This document shows positions 22,493-33,200 of a stretch of DNA of 64,000 bases, in pieces; within the stretch, counting starts at the first letter, position 1, and every line of letters begins with the position of its first letter. The translations under genes and the position numbers were made by a program. Source of the stretch: Tigriopus japonicus (taxonomy: Eukaryota > Arthropoda > Copepoda > Harpacticoida > Harpacticidae); assembly GCA_010645155.1 (NCBI GenBank), contig CM021317.1, forward strand, positions 8,898,678 to 8,962,677. The letters run 5' to 3'. The notes beneath the pieces are model-generated. The model did no database searches. It had not been told where the DNA came from and saw only the letters and a list, made by a program, of their open reading frames with translations.

Positions 22493-23720
22493 GACAATTT
22501 TGATTATGCACTTATGATGGTTTGCACCATTGAAACACTGCAACAATGTACATTTAAATTAGCGGGAAACAAATTCAATGAAGCATTTCAAGACAAGTTT
22601 GCCCTCTGGACGGTAAGTACCCATTATAAACATGTTCCAAGATGAAGTTTAGGTCAAATTTTGTTCATTTTAGAAACATCTTTACATGATCATAGTTTGA
22701 AAGACTCTTGCCAAGACGTAGATCAAAAGTTATTTTATCATATACCCCAAACGCTGAAAAATTATCTCCACTAAAAGTGAAGCAACTCACGCTGAAGTCA
22801 GACTGAAATTTCCGACAATACATCTTTACTATATAGCACTTAAAGTTGCTTTTAGGTCTTTTGCGTATGAATGGTTCAACCAATTATGGATTAGTAACTC
22901 TGATATGTTCTTTGTGTTTGAAAAGAAATATTTCATTTACAATTTTAGGGAATTTCTTTGAGTAGTTAAGTAGCTTTTAGATTGGCCTCCTGTTGGTCAG
23001 GCAAAATCAAATCTGGCTTCCGACCAACGTCCATATCTCTAGAGGTCCATGGAATATTTAATAATAAATTTAAAGGATATGTCACACATACATGTGACAC
23101 ATGACACATCACACGTGTCGACACCACGGTCTCGATGGGAAACTTTGACACTGGTGTCGGCGTTGGTGTGAACCTTGCACTGTTGGTTGCAAAATTATCA
23201 TTGTCACCCAACCCTACATGTTTGTACTAAAGGTATTGCATCACTCCTTGTAATTCGTACTTGCCATTTCGTGAGAATTCACATCAGACGGTATTGGAAA
23301 ATGCTTGTATGTTATCTCCTTTGTAATTGTATTGAGCATGGCAAAGTTATTCTTCCAAAAGAATGCCAGTTCCTCAATTTTCTCTTGGTCTGGTGCGGTG
23401 TCTGAAAAAGATAGAACAAATGGCGATGACTAGGGCCCCTGAACTTCATTTTTGAATACAAGACATTTTGAAAACATTTCTCGATTTCCCTCGATTTTAT
23501 TCAATTTTTGTTTGCTATTTGGAAGAAAAATTTAATATTTAATTGCTTTTTAAGCAATTTTGATTTTTCGCAAAATAATAACCTTTCATGATTGAATATA
23601 CATATGTATGGTTACACAATGAAAAAAGAAGAATCGCTAAACATCATTAAGCTATGTATAAAAGGTAAAACAACCTTCTATATAGACAGAGTCACCTAGT
23701 ACTATCATGCCCTCCATGCA
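22493..23720. other. Non-coding stretch, nothing recognised
   Basis: AT-rich sequence with short unassigned frames. The palindromic CATGTGACACATGACACATC around 23090-23110 is the only visible local structure. Confidence 0.5.
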
Positions 23721-23722
23721 GG

Positions 23723-23815
23723 GGGGGTATTTTTCGACAACGAGAAAATTTTGGACACCATAGTGTCCAAAAGTGTCCAAAAATGCTCAAAAGGTGTCCA
23801 AAAATCTAAAACCAT
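23723..23815 (+). repeat. Isolated transposon-like end with GTGTCCAAAA motifs
   Basis: It begins CAGGGGGGGTATTTTTCG and carries four GTGTCCAAAA-type copies. This is the same architecture as the complete hAT-like elements in the window, but no partner end was found. Confidence 0.5.
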
Positions 23816-24031
23816 TCACATTGCGCATGTGTGCGCAAAGCGTGACCCCTGATTGGAACAGGACTCATACCGGGCGTAACGAAAAAATCTTTACACTCAA
23901 TATTTGCCCAATAGCTCAAGATTGGGTTGTGGTAGACAAATGATTCCGTTTTATGATACAGCATAAAGACATAGTTATCAAACAAAACAAAAAAGAACAT
24001 TCTAGGTGCCATATTTCCTAAGATATTCAAT

Positions 24032-24335
24032 ATGGAAAGAGACAAACGAATTTCGATCCGCGCGCTTTTGGACGCTGGCCAAACGCCAACACAGATTTCC
24101 CACCAAGTGGGCGTGTCCAGACCCACTGTATATGCCGTGAGGTGGTCCCAGAATATTGAGAGAAAGGCTGGGAGTGGACGCAAGTCCAAGCTTGACCCAA
24201 AGAAGTTCAAGACACTGGCAAAAAGAACTGAAGTCAATGAGGTCATTCGCAAGGGATTTGGGCATTTCGCACATGTCAATGAACAGGGCAATGAAAAAGG
24301 CTGGTGGAAAGAGCCTTGTGAGAGTGGAGAGACCT
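24032..24335 (+). pseudogene. Tc1/mariner-type transposase N-terminal fragment
   Basis: The plus-strand frame starts MERDKRISIRALLDAGQTP and continues TQISHQVGVSRPTVYAV, a helix-turn-helix of the kind that begins Tc1/mariner transposases, then IERKAGSGRKSKLDPKKFK. A shift leads to the frame SMRSFARDLGISHMSMNRAM, the second helix-turn-helix. The sequence then stops and turns back on itself as an inverted copy. The catalytic domain is absent, so this is a dead fragment. Confidence 0.75.
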
Positions 24336-24488
24336 CCAGCCTTTTTCATTGCCCTGTTCACTGACAAGTGCGAATTGCCCAAATCCCTTGCGAATGACCT
24401 CATTGACTTCAGTTCTTTTTGCCAGTGTCTTGAACTTCTTTGAGTCAAGTTTGGACTTGCGTCCACTCCCAGCCTTTCTCTCAATATT
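24152..24488. repeat. 153-bp arm inverted duplication of transposase sequence
   Basis: The arms 24152-24304 and 24336-24488 are near-identical inverted copies around a 31-bp loop. Both arms derive from the transposase fragment. The left arm begins AATATTGAGAGAAAGGCTGG, mirrored by CCAGCCTTTCTCTCAATATT at the right. A transcript across it would fold into a long hairpin. Confidence 0.92.
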
Positions 24489-24641
24489 TTTTTTTTTAAT
24501 TCTGTACATTTTTTGTAATGTGCGTGCTAGTAAACAAGTTCATGGGAACAAAGCGTCAACTTGGCACTATAGACAATTAACATTAACGTGAATCGTTAGG
24601 TGCTAGGATTGCAGAGTTGATCCTCCCCCGCCCATTAAAGT

Positions 24642-24673
24642 CGGCAAAATTGGGTCAATATCCAATTTTGCCG
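24642..24673. repeat. Perfect 12-bp inverted repeat with 8-base loop
   Basis: CGGCAAAATTGG and CCAATTTTGCCG flank GTCAATAT. It stands in non-coding DNA and its origin is unknown. Confidence 0.85.
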
Positions 24674-24894
24674 ATAGGCAACATTATGTGTCTTTAAATC
24701 GGAAATGTTAAGTGCATAGGGTTTCGCCTTTGTTCTTTAAACAAAATTATTTAACAAGCAACATCCATTCTAATTAGTGCATGTCTGCTTTTGGTTTTGG
24801 TAGGCATAGTTGAAACTGCTGATAGAATGAAAGCGCTTTTGGACGAAATTACAGCCAATATTTCGATTTCGGTTTCAGTTATGCTTAACTAAAC

Positions 24895-25010
24895 CAAAAA
24901 TCGTTCCTCCATTTGGCTTTTTTCAAAAATCTCCATCAAAGAACGCTCGCTCGAACGCACGCACACGGACTGGAAACACTGTCGCTTTCAAAGTGACTCA
25001 AAGGACCCTC
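24895..25010 (-). repeat. Dispersed repeat, inverted copy of 5690-5800
   Basis: It carries ATCGTTCCTCCATTTGGCTT, AATCTCCATC and AAGAACGCTCGCTCGAACG, the reverse of the segment at 5690-5800. Confidence 0.75.
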
Positions 25011-25391
25011 TATACGGTCCTTTAACGAACCTGCTGACTGGGAGGTCACAGTACATAAGACTGGGAGGTCACTTTACTAATACAGCTCCCAAAATTGAAC
25101 CCTGACACAAAAGTTGACCCATTTTCCAACTTCTCGATGTACACTAGACACCAAAAAACTGAAATTATGTGTTACAAAGCTCACAGGTTGCGCGTGTTTT
25201 CGGTTTCATTGGTTGCGCTTAAAGGACTCTTACACTGTGACACGAAAGTTTTGACACCATGTTTATGAGCTTCTACAGGAAAAACAAAATAATGAAAGTT
25301 GATGTTCTAATAGTTAAATTTATCCCCCTTCCTTCCTTTGACCTGGGTCAATCTTTTACTCATACTCAGGCATAACTTCAAGAGCAAATCT

Positions 25392-26040
25392 TCATTCAAG
25401 TTTGCCCAAGTTTTCCAACTGTTTTTTCAATCCTTCAAGGGTTGTTTGGGGTGGGAACTTGTCGACCTCTTCTTTAAGGATGGACCATAAATTTTCTATG
25501 GGATTGAGGTTTGGAGAATTTCCTGGTCCTCCAATACCATGGAAATTTGAATCGAGCCATCTGTAGTTTGTCAGGGTGCAATGAGGCGGCGCTGAATCTT
25601 GCATGAAAAAAGCTTTTGACATGTCTGGCACAATTTGGCGTTCCAGAATTGATCCCCTTGTCCTGTTTCAGTTGATGGCCTCCAATCCTTCCTCGCCCAG
25701 GATCTCCTCCCTCTTGCTTGACATTGCATTGAGGTGGCACAAAGTGCAATCTGGATGCTCCATGGGATGAAAACATCCCCCAGACCATAACCTTAGGACT
25801 GTGTTTTCACAAGTTCATTGTGGACAACTTCTGCTGAATTTCTCACCCAAACTCGTTCGGTGGCAGAATTGGACTTTGGAAAAAGGTAAAAGAAGCTCTC
25901 ATCACTCCATATAACCTTTTTCCACCCGTCATTGGTCCAATGAGCATGGTCCCGGGTGAATTTCACACAAGTTTTCTTCATTTCTTCTGTCAACTGGGGT
26001 TTTCGGGGACGGACCAGAGATTTGAGGCTCTTCACTCTTG
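25392..26040 (-). pseudogene. Tc1/mariner transposase catalytic half
   Basis: The minus-strand blocks in order are RPRKPQLTEEMKK, HAHWTNDGWKKVIWSDESFF (first catalytic Asp in WSDES), MVWGMFSSHG, AFFMQDSAPPHCT (second Asp), and NSPNLNPIENLWSILKEEVD (third acidic residue in PIEN). The blocks lie in different frames, with shifts near 25790 and 25640, so the gene is broken. The first part is fused in frame to the gypsy pol frame upstream. Confidence 0.85.
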
Positions 26041-27721
26041 GGGATTCAAAACGGTTAGGGTTTGAATTGCGATCGAAGGCATACATCAACGGCTTGTGAT
26101 CTGTTAGAATATGGAAGTTATGCGAGGGAATCCCTTCGATCAAGTGTTGAAAGTGCCGCAATCCCAACTTAATGGCCAAAAGCTCGCGGTCATAGGTTGA
26201 ATATTTGCGTTCTGGGGGCCGAAAGCAACGGCTAAAGAACCCAATAGGTCGCCAACCAACACCAGGAGTGTTTTGTTCAAACACTGCACCCGAAGCAGAG
26301 TCAGAAGCATCGGTGCACAAGCGCGATTCCAATTTACTATCAGGGAATGCCAGTGTGGTTGCTTCAGTAAGGGCGATTTTAATAGTTTCAAAAGCCGCAT
26401 TAGCCGCTGCAGGCCAATTAAATTTCATCTTCTTTTTGTTCTTCTGTGAACTACGGCCACGAAGTAATTGATGAAGTGGTTCCAGAATTGTTGCAGCGTG
26501 AGGAATGAACCGGCGATAGTAATTTGCTAGACCCAAAAATCTTTGCAGGCTTTTCTCGTCGTTTGGTGCTTTGATTGATGATAGGCTCGAAACACGGGAT
26601 TCAGGTGCTCGTACACCTTCCACAGAAACATTGTAGCCCAAAAACATCAAAGTCGCTACACCAATTGCACTCTTTTCCCTGTTTATCACCAATCCATAGT
26701 GCTTCAACCGCTCAAAAAGAGCTCGAAGGTGGAATAAATGTTCTGCATGTGATGGGCTGGCAATCAGTATGTCATCTACATAAACATAAACACCTTTTAG
26801 GTCTCTTGTTACCTCGTTGATGAATCGTTGGAATGCTTGGGAGGCATTTCGCAGGCCAAATGGCATTCGGTTATATTCAAATAAACCCATCGGAGTAGTC
26901 ACTGTAGTCAAATGTATGGATTCTTCTGCAAGCAGGATTTGGTAGAAAGCCTTGCGCAAATCGATTTTGCTGAAGATTTTGGAGCCCGTGAGTTGACTTG
27001 TGAAGTCGCCAATATGAGGAAGAGGGTGTGCATCTGCAATTGTGACCTTATTTAATGCTCTGAAGTCACCAACAATTCTCCACGAACCAGTATCACTCTT
27101 AACCATATGTAAAGGCATTCCCCAGGCCGATTCCGAAGGCCGTATTACACCAAGTTTCAACATTTTATCGTATCCGTTTTCGGCAAACTGAAGTTTGTCA
27201 CCAAACATGCGCCTTGGTGCAAATTTTTTTGGTTTGGCACCAAGCTCAAGTCGAATGGTATGGGTTATGGAGTGCTTAATGGGTGGGAGATCCACACACG
27301 GTGTTGTGACACTCGGAAACTGGGCCAAGAGACCTTCAAACACATCATTCTTCGGAATGGGTTGACTAACAATAACAGAAGCACACAAAGTTCCACGCTG
27401 ACGGCGATGGGATGATGGATCTACCAGGGAGTTATCCGCGCAGTCCACATATAACTTATGTTTTTGCAAGAAATCAAAACCCAGAAGAGCGTCCTCGACA
27501 TCGGCAAAGAAAAAGGTGTGTAGAAATTCACGCCCAAGACCAATGTCCATTGTCACATTTCGAGTACAATAACATTTGATCGGTGAGCTGTTTGCTCCAT
27601 GAAAGAGATCTTTTCTTGGTTTAAATGTTCGAATGTCTTCCTCAGTTGGTGGCAGTAATGACCAAGAGGCACCAGAGTCAACAATAAAAGACTTTCTGGA
27701 ATTTCTGTCAATGACGCGCAC
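25793..27721 (-). CDS. pol: Gypsy pol (protease, RT, RNase H) fused in frame to transposase
   Basis: The 642-codon frame contains the aspartic protease motif IVDSGASWSLLPP near its start. Reverse transcriptase follows, with MPFGLRNASQAFQRF and the catalytic YVYVDDILIAS, then the RNase H region RLCTDASDSASGAVFEQ and TDHKPLMYAFDRNSN. At about residue 565 it switches to Tc1 transposase (SLVRPRKPQLTEEMKK to WSDESFF) without a stop. Ty3/gypsy pol normally continues with an integrase, which is missing. The open frame also extends upstream of 27721 as GTECQSCPAYHIDLPPGF, overlapping the end of gag in another frame. The start shown is only the first start-like codon. Confidence 0.85.
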   Translation of the reverse strand: MRVIDRNSRKSFIVDSGASWSLLPPTEEDIRTFKPRKDLFHGANSSPIKCYCTRNVTMDIGLGREFLHTFFFADVEDALLGFDFLQKHKLYVDCADNSLVDPSSHRRQRGTLCASVIVSQPIPKNDVFEGLLAQFPSVTTPCVDLPPIKHSITHTIRLELGAKPKKFAPRRMFGDKLQFAENGYDKMLKLGVIRPSESAWGMPLHMVKSDTGSWRIVGDFRALNKVTIADAHPLPHIGDFTSQLTGSKIFSKIDLRKAFYQILLAEESIHLTTVTTPMGLFEYNRMPFGLRNASQAFQRFINEVTRDLKGVYVYVDDILIASPSHAEHLFHLRALFERLKHYGLVINREKSAIGVATLMFLGYNVSVEGVRAPESRVSSLSSIKAPNDEKSLQRFLGLANYYRRFIPHAATILEPLHQLLRGRSSQKNKKKMKFNWPAAANAAFETIKIALTEATTLAFPDSKLESRLCTDASDSASGAVFEQNTPGVGWRPIGFFSRCFRPPERKYSTYDRELLAIKLGLRHFQHLIEGIPSHNFHILTDHKPLMYAFDRNSNPNRFESPRVKSLKSLVRPRKPQLTEEMKKTCVKFTRDHAHWTNDGWKKVIWSDESFFYLFPKSNSATERVWVRNSAEVVHNELVKTQS

Positions 27722-27801
27722 ACACCGGTGACGTTTATTGTCGAAAAATCCAGGAGGGAGGTCGATATGATAGGCGGGGCATGATTGGCACTCCGTACCG
27801 C

Positions 27802-28644
27802 CTAGTGGGGAATGCCAACAAAGTTTTCCGGTTTACTTTGTTTTGAAGGAACAAAACGAGAACAAAACTTGCGACAACGCTTTGCATTGTCTCCATATCT
27901 CGCATGGAACCAACATAACAAGCTGCCGTCTTTTTGTCTGTACCCGCCGTTCATCTCTCGTTTACCAATCGCTTTGGTGAATGTAGACTGAGATGCTCCT
28001 TTTTGATATGCAGCTAGTATTTCACGAGCATCACTAACTTCATCCGGCTCAGTACCCTCTCCATCAAAGATATTTAGAACGGGGGAAGGGATGGATGCTC
28101 CTATTTGAGTCTGTCGCAGCCTTGACACTTCACCATCTGCCTTGAGTGCCTTGAAACGAAGGTCACCCTCCAATTGGGAAATTCGCTCTTGTATAGCCAT
28201 GGACAGCTTCATGAAAAATAGCTCTTGAAAGGCTTCTGAACAATGGGCCGGACGCTTGTCGGGCCACATGCGTTCCATAAAGGCCAATAATTCTGATGGG
28301 GTCCGATCTCCAAGGTGACACGCCATACATTCCTTGAGTCCAACCGACTTGAGTTTCATCATTTTTCCCAGAAGTTCGTCCTTGAACGTTTCATATGGAC
28401 GCAATGTATCAGGATTTTTGATCCTCCATGCCATGAGTTCAAAATGGCGTTGATCAAGGTGTTGCAACACATGCTGCAGTTTGGTTTCACCATCAGTGAT
28501 GCGGCTCGTACTGAAGGTAGCCTCAACACGAGCGAACCAAAGCTCTGGATTGAATGCCATGGATGCAAAAGAGGGGATTTTTACCGATGCCGCGTTGATT
28601 GCATGCAAGGCTCCGGCAATGTCGTTTAAGTTGTTCTCCGCCAT
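27802..28644 (-). CDS. gag: Gypsy gag
   Basis: The ATG at 28644 opens MAENNLNDIAGALHAINAAS, followed by MAFNPELWFARVEATFSTSR (the WF..E..F block seen in arthropod gypsy gag) and the C-terminal LCWFHARYGDNAKRCRKFC. The frame of about 280 codons is intact. It ends at GIPH before the overlapping pol frame, which would need a frameshift. A related but broken gag lies at 3861-4605. Confidence 0.85.
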   Translation of the reverse strand: MAENNLNDIAGALHAINAASVKIPSFASMAFNPELWFARVEATFSTSRITDGETKLQHVLQHLDQRHFELMAWRIKNPDTLRPYETFKDELLGKMMKLKSVGLKECMACHLGDRTPSELLAFMERMWPDKRPAHCSEAFQELFFMKLSMAIQERISQLEGDLRFKALKADGEVSRLRQTQIGASIPSPVLNIFDGEGTEPDEVSDAREILAAYQKGASQSTFTKAIGKREMNGGYRQKDGSLLCWFHARYGDNAKRCRKFCSRFVPSKQSKPENFVGIPH

Positions 28645-28687
28645 GTTGATCACCGTTAGTTAGGTTCAGAAGGTCAGAAGGTTTGTT

Positions 28688-28704
28688 TCACGTCGGGTTC
28701 ACCA
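28688..28704 (-). other. Candidate gypsy primer-binding site
   Basis: On the minus strand TGGTGAACCCGACGTGA lies 44 bases before the gag start. It resembles the site at 3799. Only about 50 bases separate it from Tc1 sequence, so the 5' LTR is truncated. Confidence 0.45.
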
Positions 28705-28762
28705 GTGTGATCCTCGCTCAAACAAATATAAAAGATAACCTTAAAGGCTCAATGTCGACATT

Positions 28763-28990
28763 TTATTTCTTCCTCTTTCTGCTCATCCCTTTTCCTCCTT
28801 TTTTGTCCTGGGGTCCTTCACAAAACTGCAAAACTGCTGATGGTCTTCCAGGCTGAGGCTTGTCTTTTAGGGATTGGCCGTCCTTGTTGCGCTTCCACCA
28901 ATGTTTTACAGAGCTCAATGAGACCCCAGGGTCTTGGCAACCTCGGCCTCTTTCATCCCAACGGCCCAAGAACGGGTCTTGACTTTCTTC
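28763..28990 (-). pseudogene. Tc1/mariner transposase N-terminal fragment
   Basis: The minus-strand frame contains GVSLSSVKHWWKRNKDGQSL and KDKPQPGRPS, the helix-turn-helix and GRPR-like linker of a Tc1/mariner transposase. It stops shortly before the gypsy boundary. It is the upstream half of the gene whose catalytic part is at 25392-26040. Confidence 0.75.
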
Positions 28991-29370
28991 ATGACTGAAA
29001 AATCTGGATATTGCATTTTTTGTAAAGGATAATCGAATGAAATAAGGTCACCGTTGCTAAAGATGCTGATTGTAGGTCAGTTCTGTTGTAAAGACTTCGC
29101 TCAGTTTGTTGACAATCCAAATATTGATATTTTAGAAAACAAAACATTGTATTGAGTCGTAGGGAAAGGCAGGAAGTTTAAATTTTGCGGAGGTGTCAAA
29201 ACTTTCGTGTCACAGTGTATGCAAACCTTGCAAGTGTTTGATGTTTCAAAAAAAATCATTATGGCTCCATTTTTTCAACTTGAAAAGTTGTCTACTTCCA
29301 AAAGAACAAAGTTGCTTTTGTTTGTCACAACAGACCCGTGTAAGTTACTTCTAAAATGTAATTGATTACA

Positions 29371-29678
29371 TTTTTTTTTTTGCGGATTTTTTATTACCGC
29401 TACAAGGAATGCGATTCCTTGTAAATTGAAGGATTTCTCCCGACAGCTTCAATCCGACAGCCAATAGGATTCGAACCTACGCCGTCTGGGGAAGCATTTA
29501 CACTCGGCACTTTTAAGAACGCGCTAGTACGCGTGGCCACTCTGGCTTCCTTCAAAGGATTTCTCCCGACAGCTTCAATCCGACCCCCAACAGGATTCAA
29601 ATCTACGTTGTCTGGGGAAGCACTTACATTCGGCACTTTTTTAAGAACGCGCTAGTACGCGTGGCCACTCTGGCTTCC
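29371..29678 (-). mobile_element. Head-to-tail SINE dimer (family 1)
   Basis: Two minus-strand copies (29371-29550 and 29555-29678) follow one another directly. Each has, in reverse, the GGAAGCCAGAGTGGCCACGC start, the GTGTAAATGCTTCCCC-type joint, a B-box-like GGTTCGAATCC (or GATTTGAATCC), and GCTGTCGGGAGAAATCC. Only the outer copy retains the full GGAATCGCATTCC and poly(A) tail. The second is joined at AAATCCTTTGAA. Confidence 0.88.
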
Positions 29679-29906
29679 TTGAAGTAATAGAATTACTTTA
29701 TTTTCAAATGTGATTACAATTGCAATTACAATATTTTCAAATGTAATTAATTACAATAATAATTACTTTCCAAAAGTAACTGAATTACATTCAATAACAT
29801 TATTTTTTCAAACCAAGCTTGAACTCCTTTTTCTTTTCAAGTGCAAAATGTGCAAAAGCATCACAAACCTGTGAGCTTATAGTGAATCATTTTTGTTGTT
29901 GTTGTT

Positions 29907-30080
29907 GTTGGTTGCGGATATTCTACTACCGCTACAAGGAATGCGATTCCCTGCAAACAAGGATTTCTCCCGACAGCTTCAAGTCGACCCCCAACAGGTA
30001 TCGAACCTACGCCGTTTGGGGAAATACTTACTCACGGCTCTTATAAGAACGCATTATTACGCGCGGCCACTCTGGCTTCC
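29907..30080 (-). mobile_element. SINE family 1, third copy
   Basis: It carries the same ordered parts as the dimer, with a reversed B-box-like GGTTCGATACC and a (GTT)n simple repeat at the tail. Confidence 0.85.
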
Positions 30081-30222
30081 CAAAACTACAAAACGGGTGT
30101 ACTACTACACCCAAAAATACTGGAAGGACGGGAAAATCTGCGAAATTTCTAATCCCAGAACATATATGTAGGTGAAAATGTAAATGTAATTTCAATAACA
30201 ATTACATCACAGGTCTGGTCAC

Positions 30223-33200
30223 CACGGTACTGAAAAATCATCTTAAGTTTCTATTGAACTATGAGATGTGTTTCAGACTCAAGAAACCAAGGGAAACAAA
30301 TTTGATTTTCCTAGTTTCTCAAAGTCAGGTCTACAATAAATGTTGTATACCTAAAAATCTATTAGATAAACTATTTTTTGAAATTCTAGTCAGTACACTT
30401 TTTCAGCAGATTTAGGTACCTTTTGAATTGAAATTGCTTGAAAATGTTTTGCTCAGCTGCTTTGTCATTTGTGTTGAACCGATTCACTTTTGGCCCAAAA
30501 AAGTTCAAAAACGTTCTGGGTATATGAAAACTTTTGTTCCCAAGCAAATGATATATATTTTGATGTCACAAAATAAGATAAATTCATACCTCTATGTTTT
30601 GTTGTAAGATGTTAAAGTAACATTTATTAATGCTAAATGCACACTAAAATACGTATATTTGAAAAACTGCATCACTTGATGTCAGTACATCAGGTTAGGT
30701 TTTAAAATGAAAACTGAAAAAATGTTGAACAGATGTGTTTTTGCATTTTGTGAGAATTCGATATTTCTTGAGGGACCATGGTCCAATGGAAAAAATCGAT
30801 TTTTTCTTAAATCTTCCAACATTTCACAAAAATTTCATTTAAAAAAATCTTCTATGTTTTGTCATTGCATGTCAAAATGATAAATATTATTTCCTGAAAC
30901 ACACTAAAAATACAATTTTTCGAATTAGGACTTTTGAATTATGGAAAGGTCATGTTAGCAGGTCCTCAATGCAAATTTTGCAAATTGTTCAATGAAGAAT
31001 GTTAATTGAAGGTTAAAAAATTGCCACTAGATGGAGCCAAAACAGGGGCAAAGTCTCTTGATTTCAGATCTATTTTCAACCTTGATTTGTTACCAAAATT
31101 GCAGCTTCCATCTTAAAATGGATTTCTCTTCACGGTGTGAAAATGTCATTGAGAGAAGATTTAAAGATGCTCTCAAAGAGAATCAATGATCAATTTGGCT
31201 ACTGGCCTCTCAAGGGCTTCATATATGTCACTTTTTCATTAGGTACTCGATGAAATACGAAAAATATTCATATTTTAATAAAACCGGCTCTTTCTGAACA
31301 TTCCCGCCCTAAATCGTCACTTTGAATATCATCCTTTTTCAACATGATCTTGAGTGTGACCAACATTTTTGACGAATTGTTCATTCGTTCATATTATGAC
31401 TGTGTCTAAATTGATAAGGAGCACTTCAGGCATTACTCAAGTACGAAATATCTCATCAGAGGATGACTTCCAATCATTGAAATTTTAAAATGCACGCATC
31501 AAGAAGTAGAATTGTTCCCAACAAGGCCACAGTCGTCTGTGGAAGCCACCCTGCATTTGTTGACATTCTTCAAGTCGTTGAACGAAATGAGAACCCCATC
31601 GTGGCACTTGGTTTAAGAATAATAATTGCCACTTGTTTGTGGTTTGCTGAGTTGTAAGACTCAGAAAATTCCCGTTTTGTGTAGCTCCAATGCAAAATTG
31701 TTGTTGTTCGCGGTTACAAAGGGACAAATCAATGTGGTGTGTTCTTTTTCGAAAATCCACACGTTTCGACCATGAAATTGAAGCCAAAGTGAGCCGGGTT
31801 GGCTGTGCCAAAGCTTTTGCAAATGGATCACCAAGAAATGAATTGTCTTTCCCTTCTGAATCAACCATCGTTTTACCAAAACTCTTGCACAAACCAAATC
31901 ATTGGAAGAAATGGTGCAAACAAGCACAAAAAGATCAGTTTCTCTTGCATGTGGAGAACAAAAAAGAGTCGATTGCGAGGGATCAAACTAATCTTTGACA
32001 GAGATGCAAAAGAAAGCCAACCCCTAATCAATCCAAGACGATACAGAATCAAATGAAAATTATTGAGTTGGACCAGGTCGAGCGAGACCCACAGCTGTGG
32101 AACAATACCTAAGGATTTTTGGATTACAGAAAACATTGAGCAGTGGATGGTATCCCATGAGTTTGTGTTACAAATTAACAAGGCGTCAGAACATCTGAAA
32201 GATAACGCAAATGGAATGTCAAATAAACAATCTCAACGTCCATGAAACCAATTCACCCAAAAGGAGAATAATGCATACTAAATGGCTCTTAGTATGCCCT
32301 CAGAAAGAGTTGGATGGAAAAGCTGCATTGTGCTCAAAAAGATCCCTAACCCTCCCAAAAATTAATAAAAAACTTCTTGTTCATTTGAGTGATCAATTGT
32401 TACACAGAATAAAAACTCATGAAGAGGGCCAAGGCATAAAAATGGAATATCATCAATTCATTTAATATTGAGGCGAACATCATTTGCCTCAAGAACAGAC
32501 AAATCGTGATTTCTTTGTGGAAAACTGTCACTCGAGACATGGAGAATTTGATTTGGCCCAGGACTTTTTTGGCAAAAATCTACGTATGGTAGTCTTGATA
32601 AACATTGAGAAGACCCAAAAACCGAATCTTATCCTCGGCGTAAATCAAGGACTAACTCTGGCTTAAACATGCCAAACACTTGACACAAAAAATAAACTAC
32701 AAAAGAACAAACTTGAATGTAACAGTAAAAGACGCTATTTGTGCATGAAAGATACGTCTTCACTCATGCAGAGGACTTTTTCTTTGAAATGTATTGCACG
32801 TTTATGAAACGTACAAGAGATAGCAATATGTTATTCCTCAAACTTCTACATATTCTGTTCAAGTACAATAGATTACATGCGTAGTTGAATGTTGACCAAC
32901 TCAAAACATCAAAATTATGCCCATCAGAATTGTTTCATGAAAGTCTTTTGCGATGATGTCTTAAACTACCTATATTATTAAGAAATATCAACTAAAAACT
33001 TCAAAGCTATAGTTATTACGTTTTGGAAAAGCTGACAATATCAATTCAGATGCATAACAGAACCCACAAGCAGATGCAATTTTGTCTTTCATTGCACTTT
33101 TTGGTCACACATCCATTTGCCTCAAGAAAAATATCCTTCGAACTCACTTTTTAGGGCGGGAATGTTCAAAAATACCCAATTTTTCGTATTTCATCGAGTA

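Larger units (their letters stand above)
25231..29219 (-). mobile_element. Tc1/mariner element carrying a truncated gypsy retrotransposon
   Basis: The ends TACACTGTGACACGAAAG at 25231 and, inverted, at 29219 extend as 28-bp terminal inverted repeats through GTTTTGACACC. They are flanked by TA, as expected for Tc1/mariner. Reading on the minus strand, the transposase N-terminus (28763-28990) is separated from its catalytic half (25392-26040) by a gypsy fragment with gag, protease, RT and RNase H but no integrase or second LTR. Both partners are therefore non-functional as they stand. Confidence 0.9.
29331..30217. mobile_element. TAATTACAATTAC-type MITE (family C), copy 2, with SINE insertions
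   Basis: It starts CAGACCCGTG and ends ATTACATCACAGGTCTG. A one-base-offset target duplication gtcacaac/gtcaccac matches at 7 of 8. Its unique centre (AACTCCTTTTTCTTTTCAAG, CACAAACCTGTGAGC) aligns with copies at 22063 and 40873. Three SINE copies have inserted into it. Confidence 0.85.

Noticed and set aside
26205..26820. Plus-strand frames of 81-88 codons
   Set aside because: They are antisense to gypsy pol RT/RNase H.
31485..31892. 135-codon minus-strand frame within the long-TIR element as a transposase
   Set aside because: No DDE, HTH or zinc-finger motif is seen and overlapping frames are equally long.
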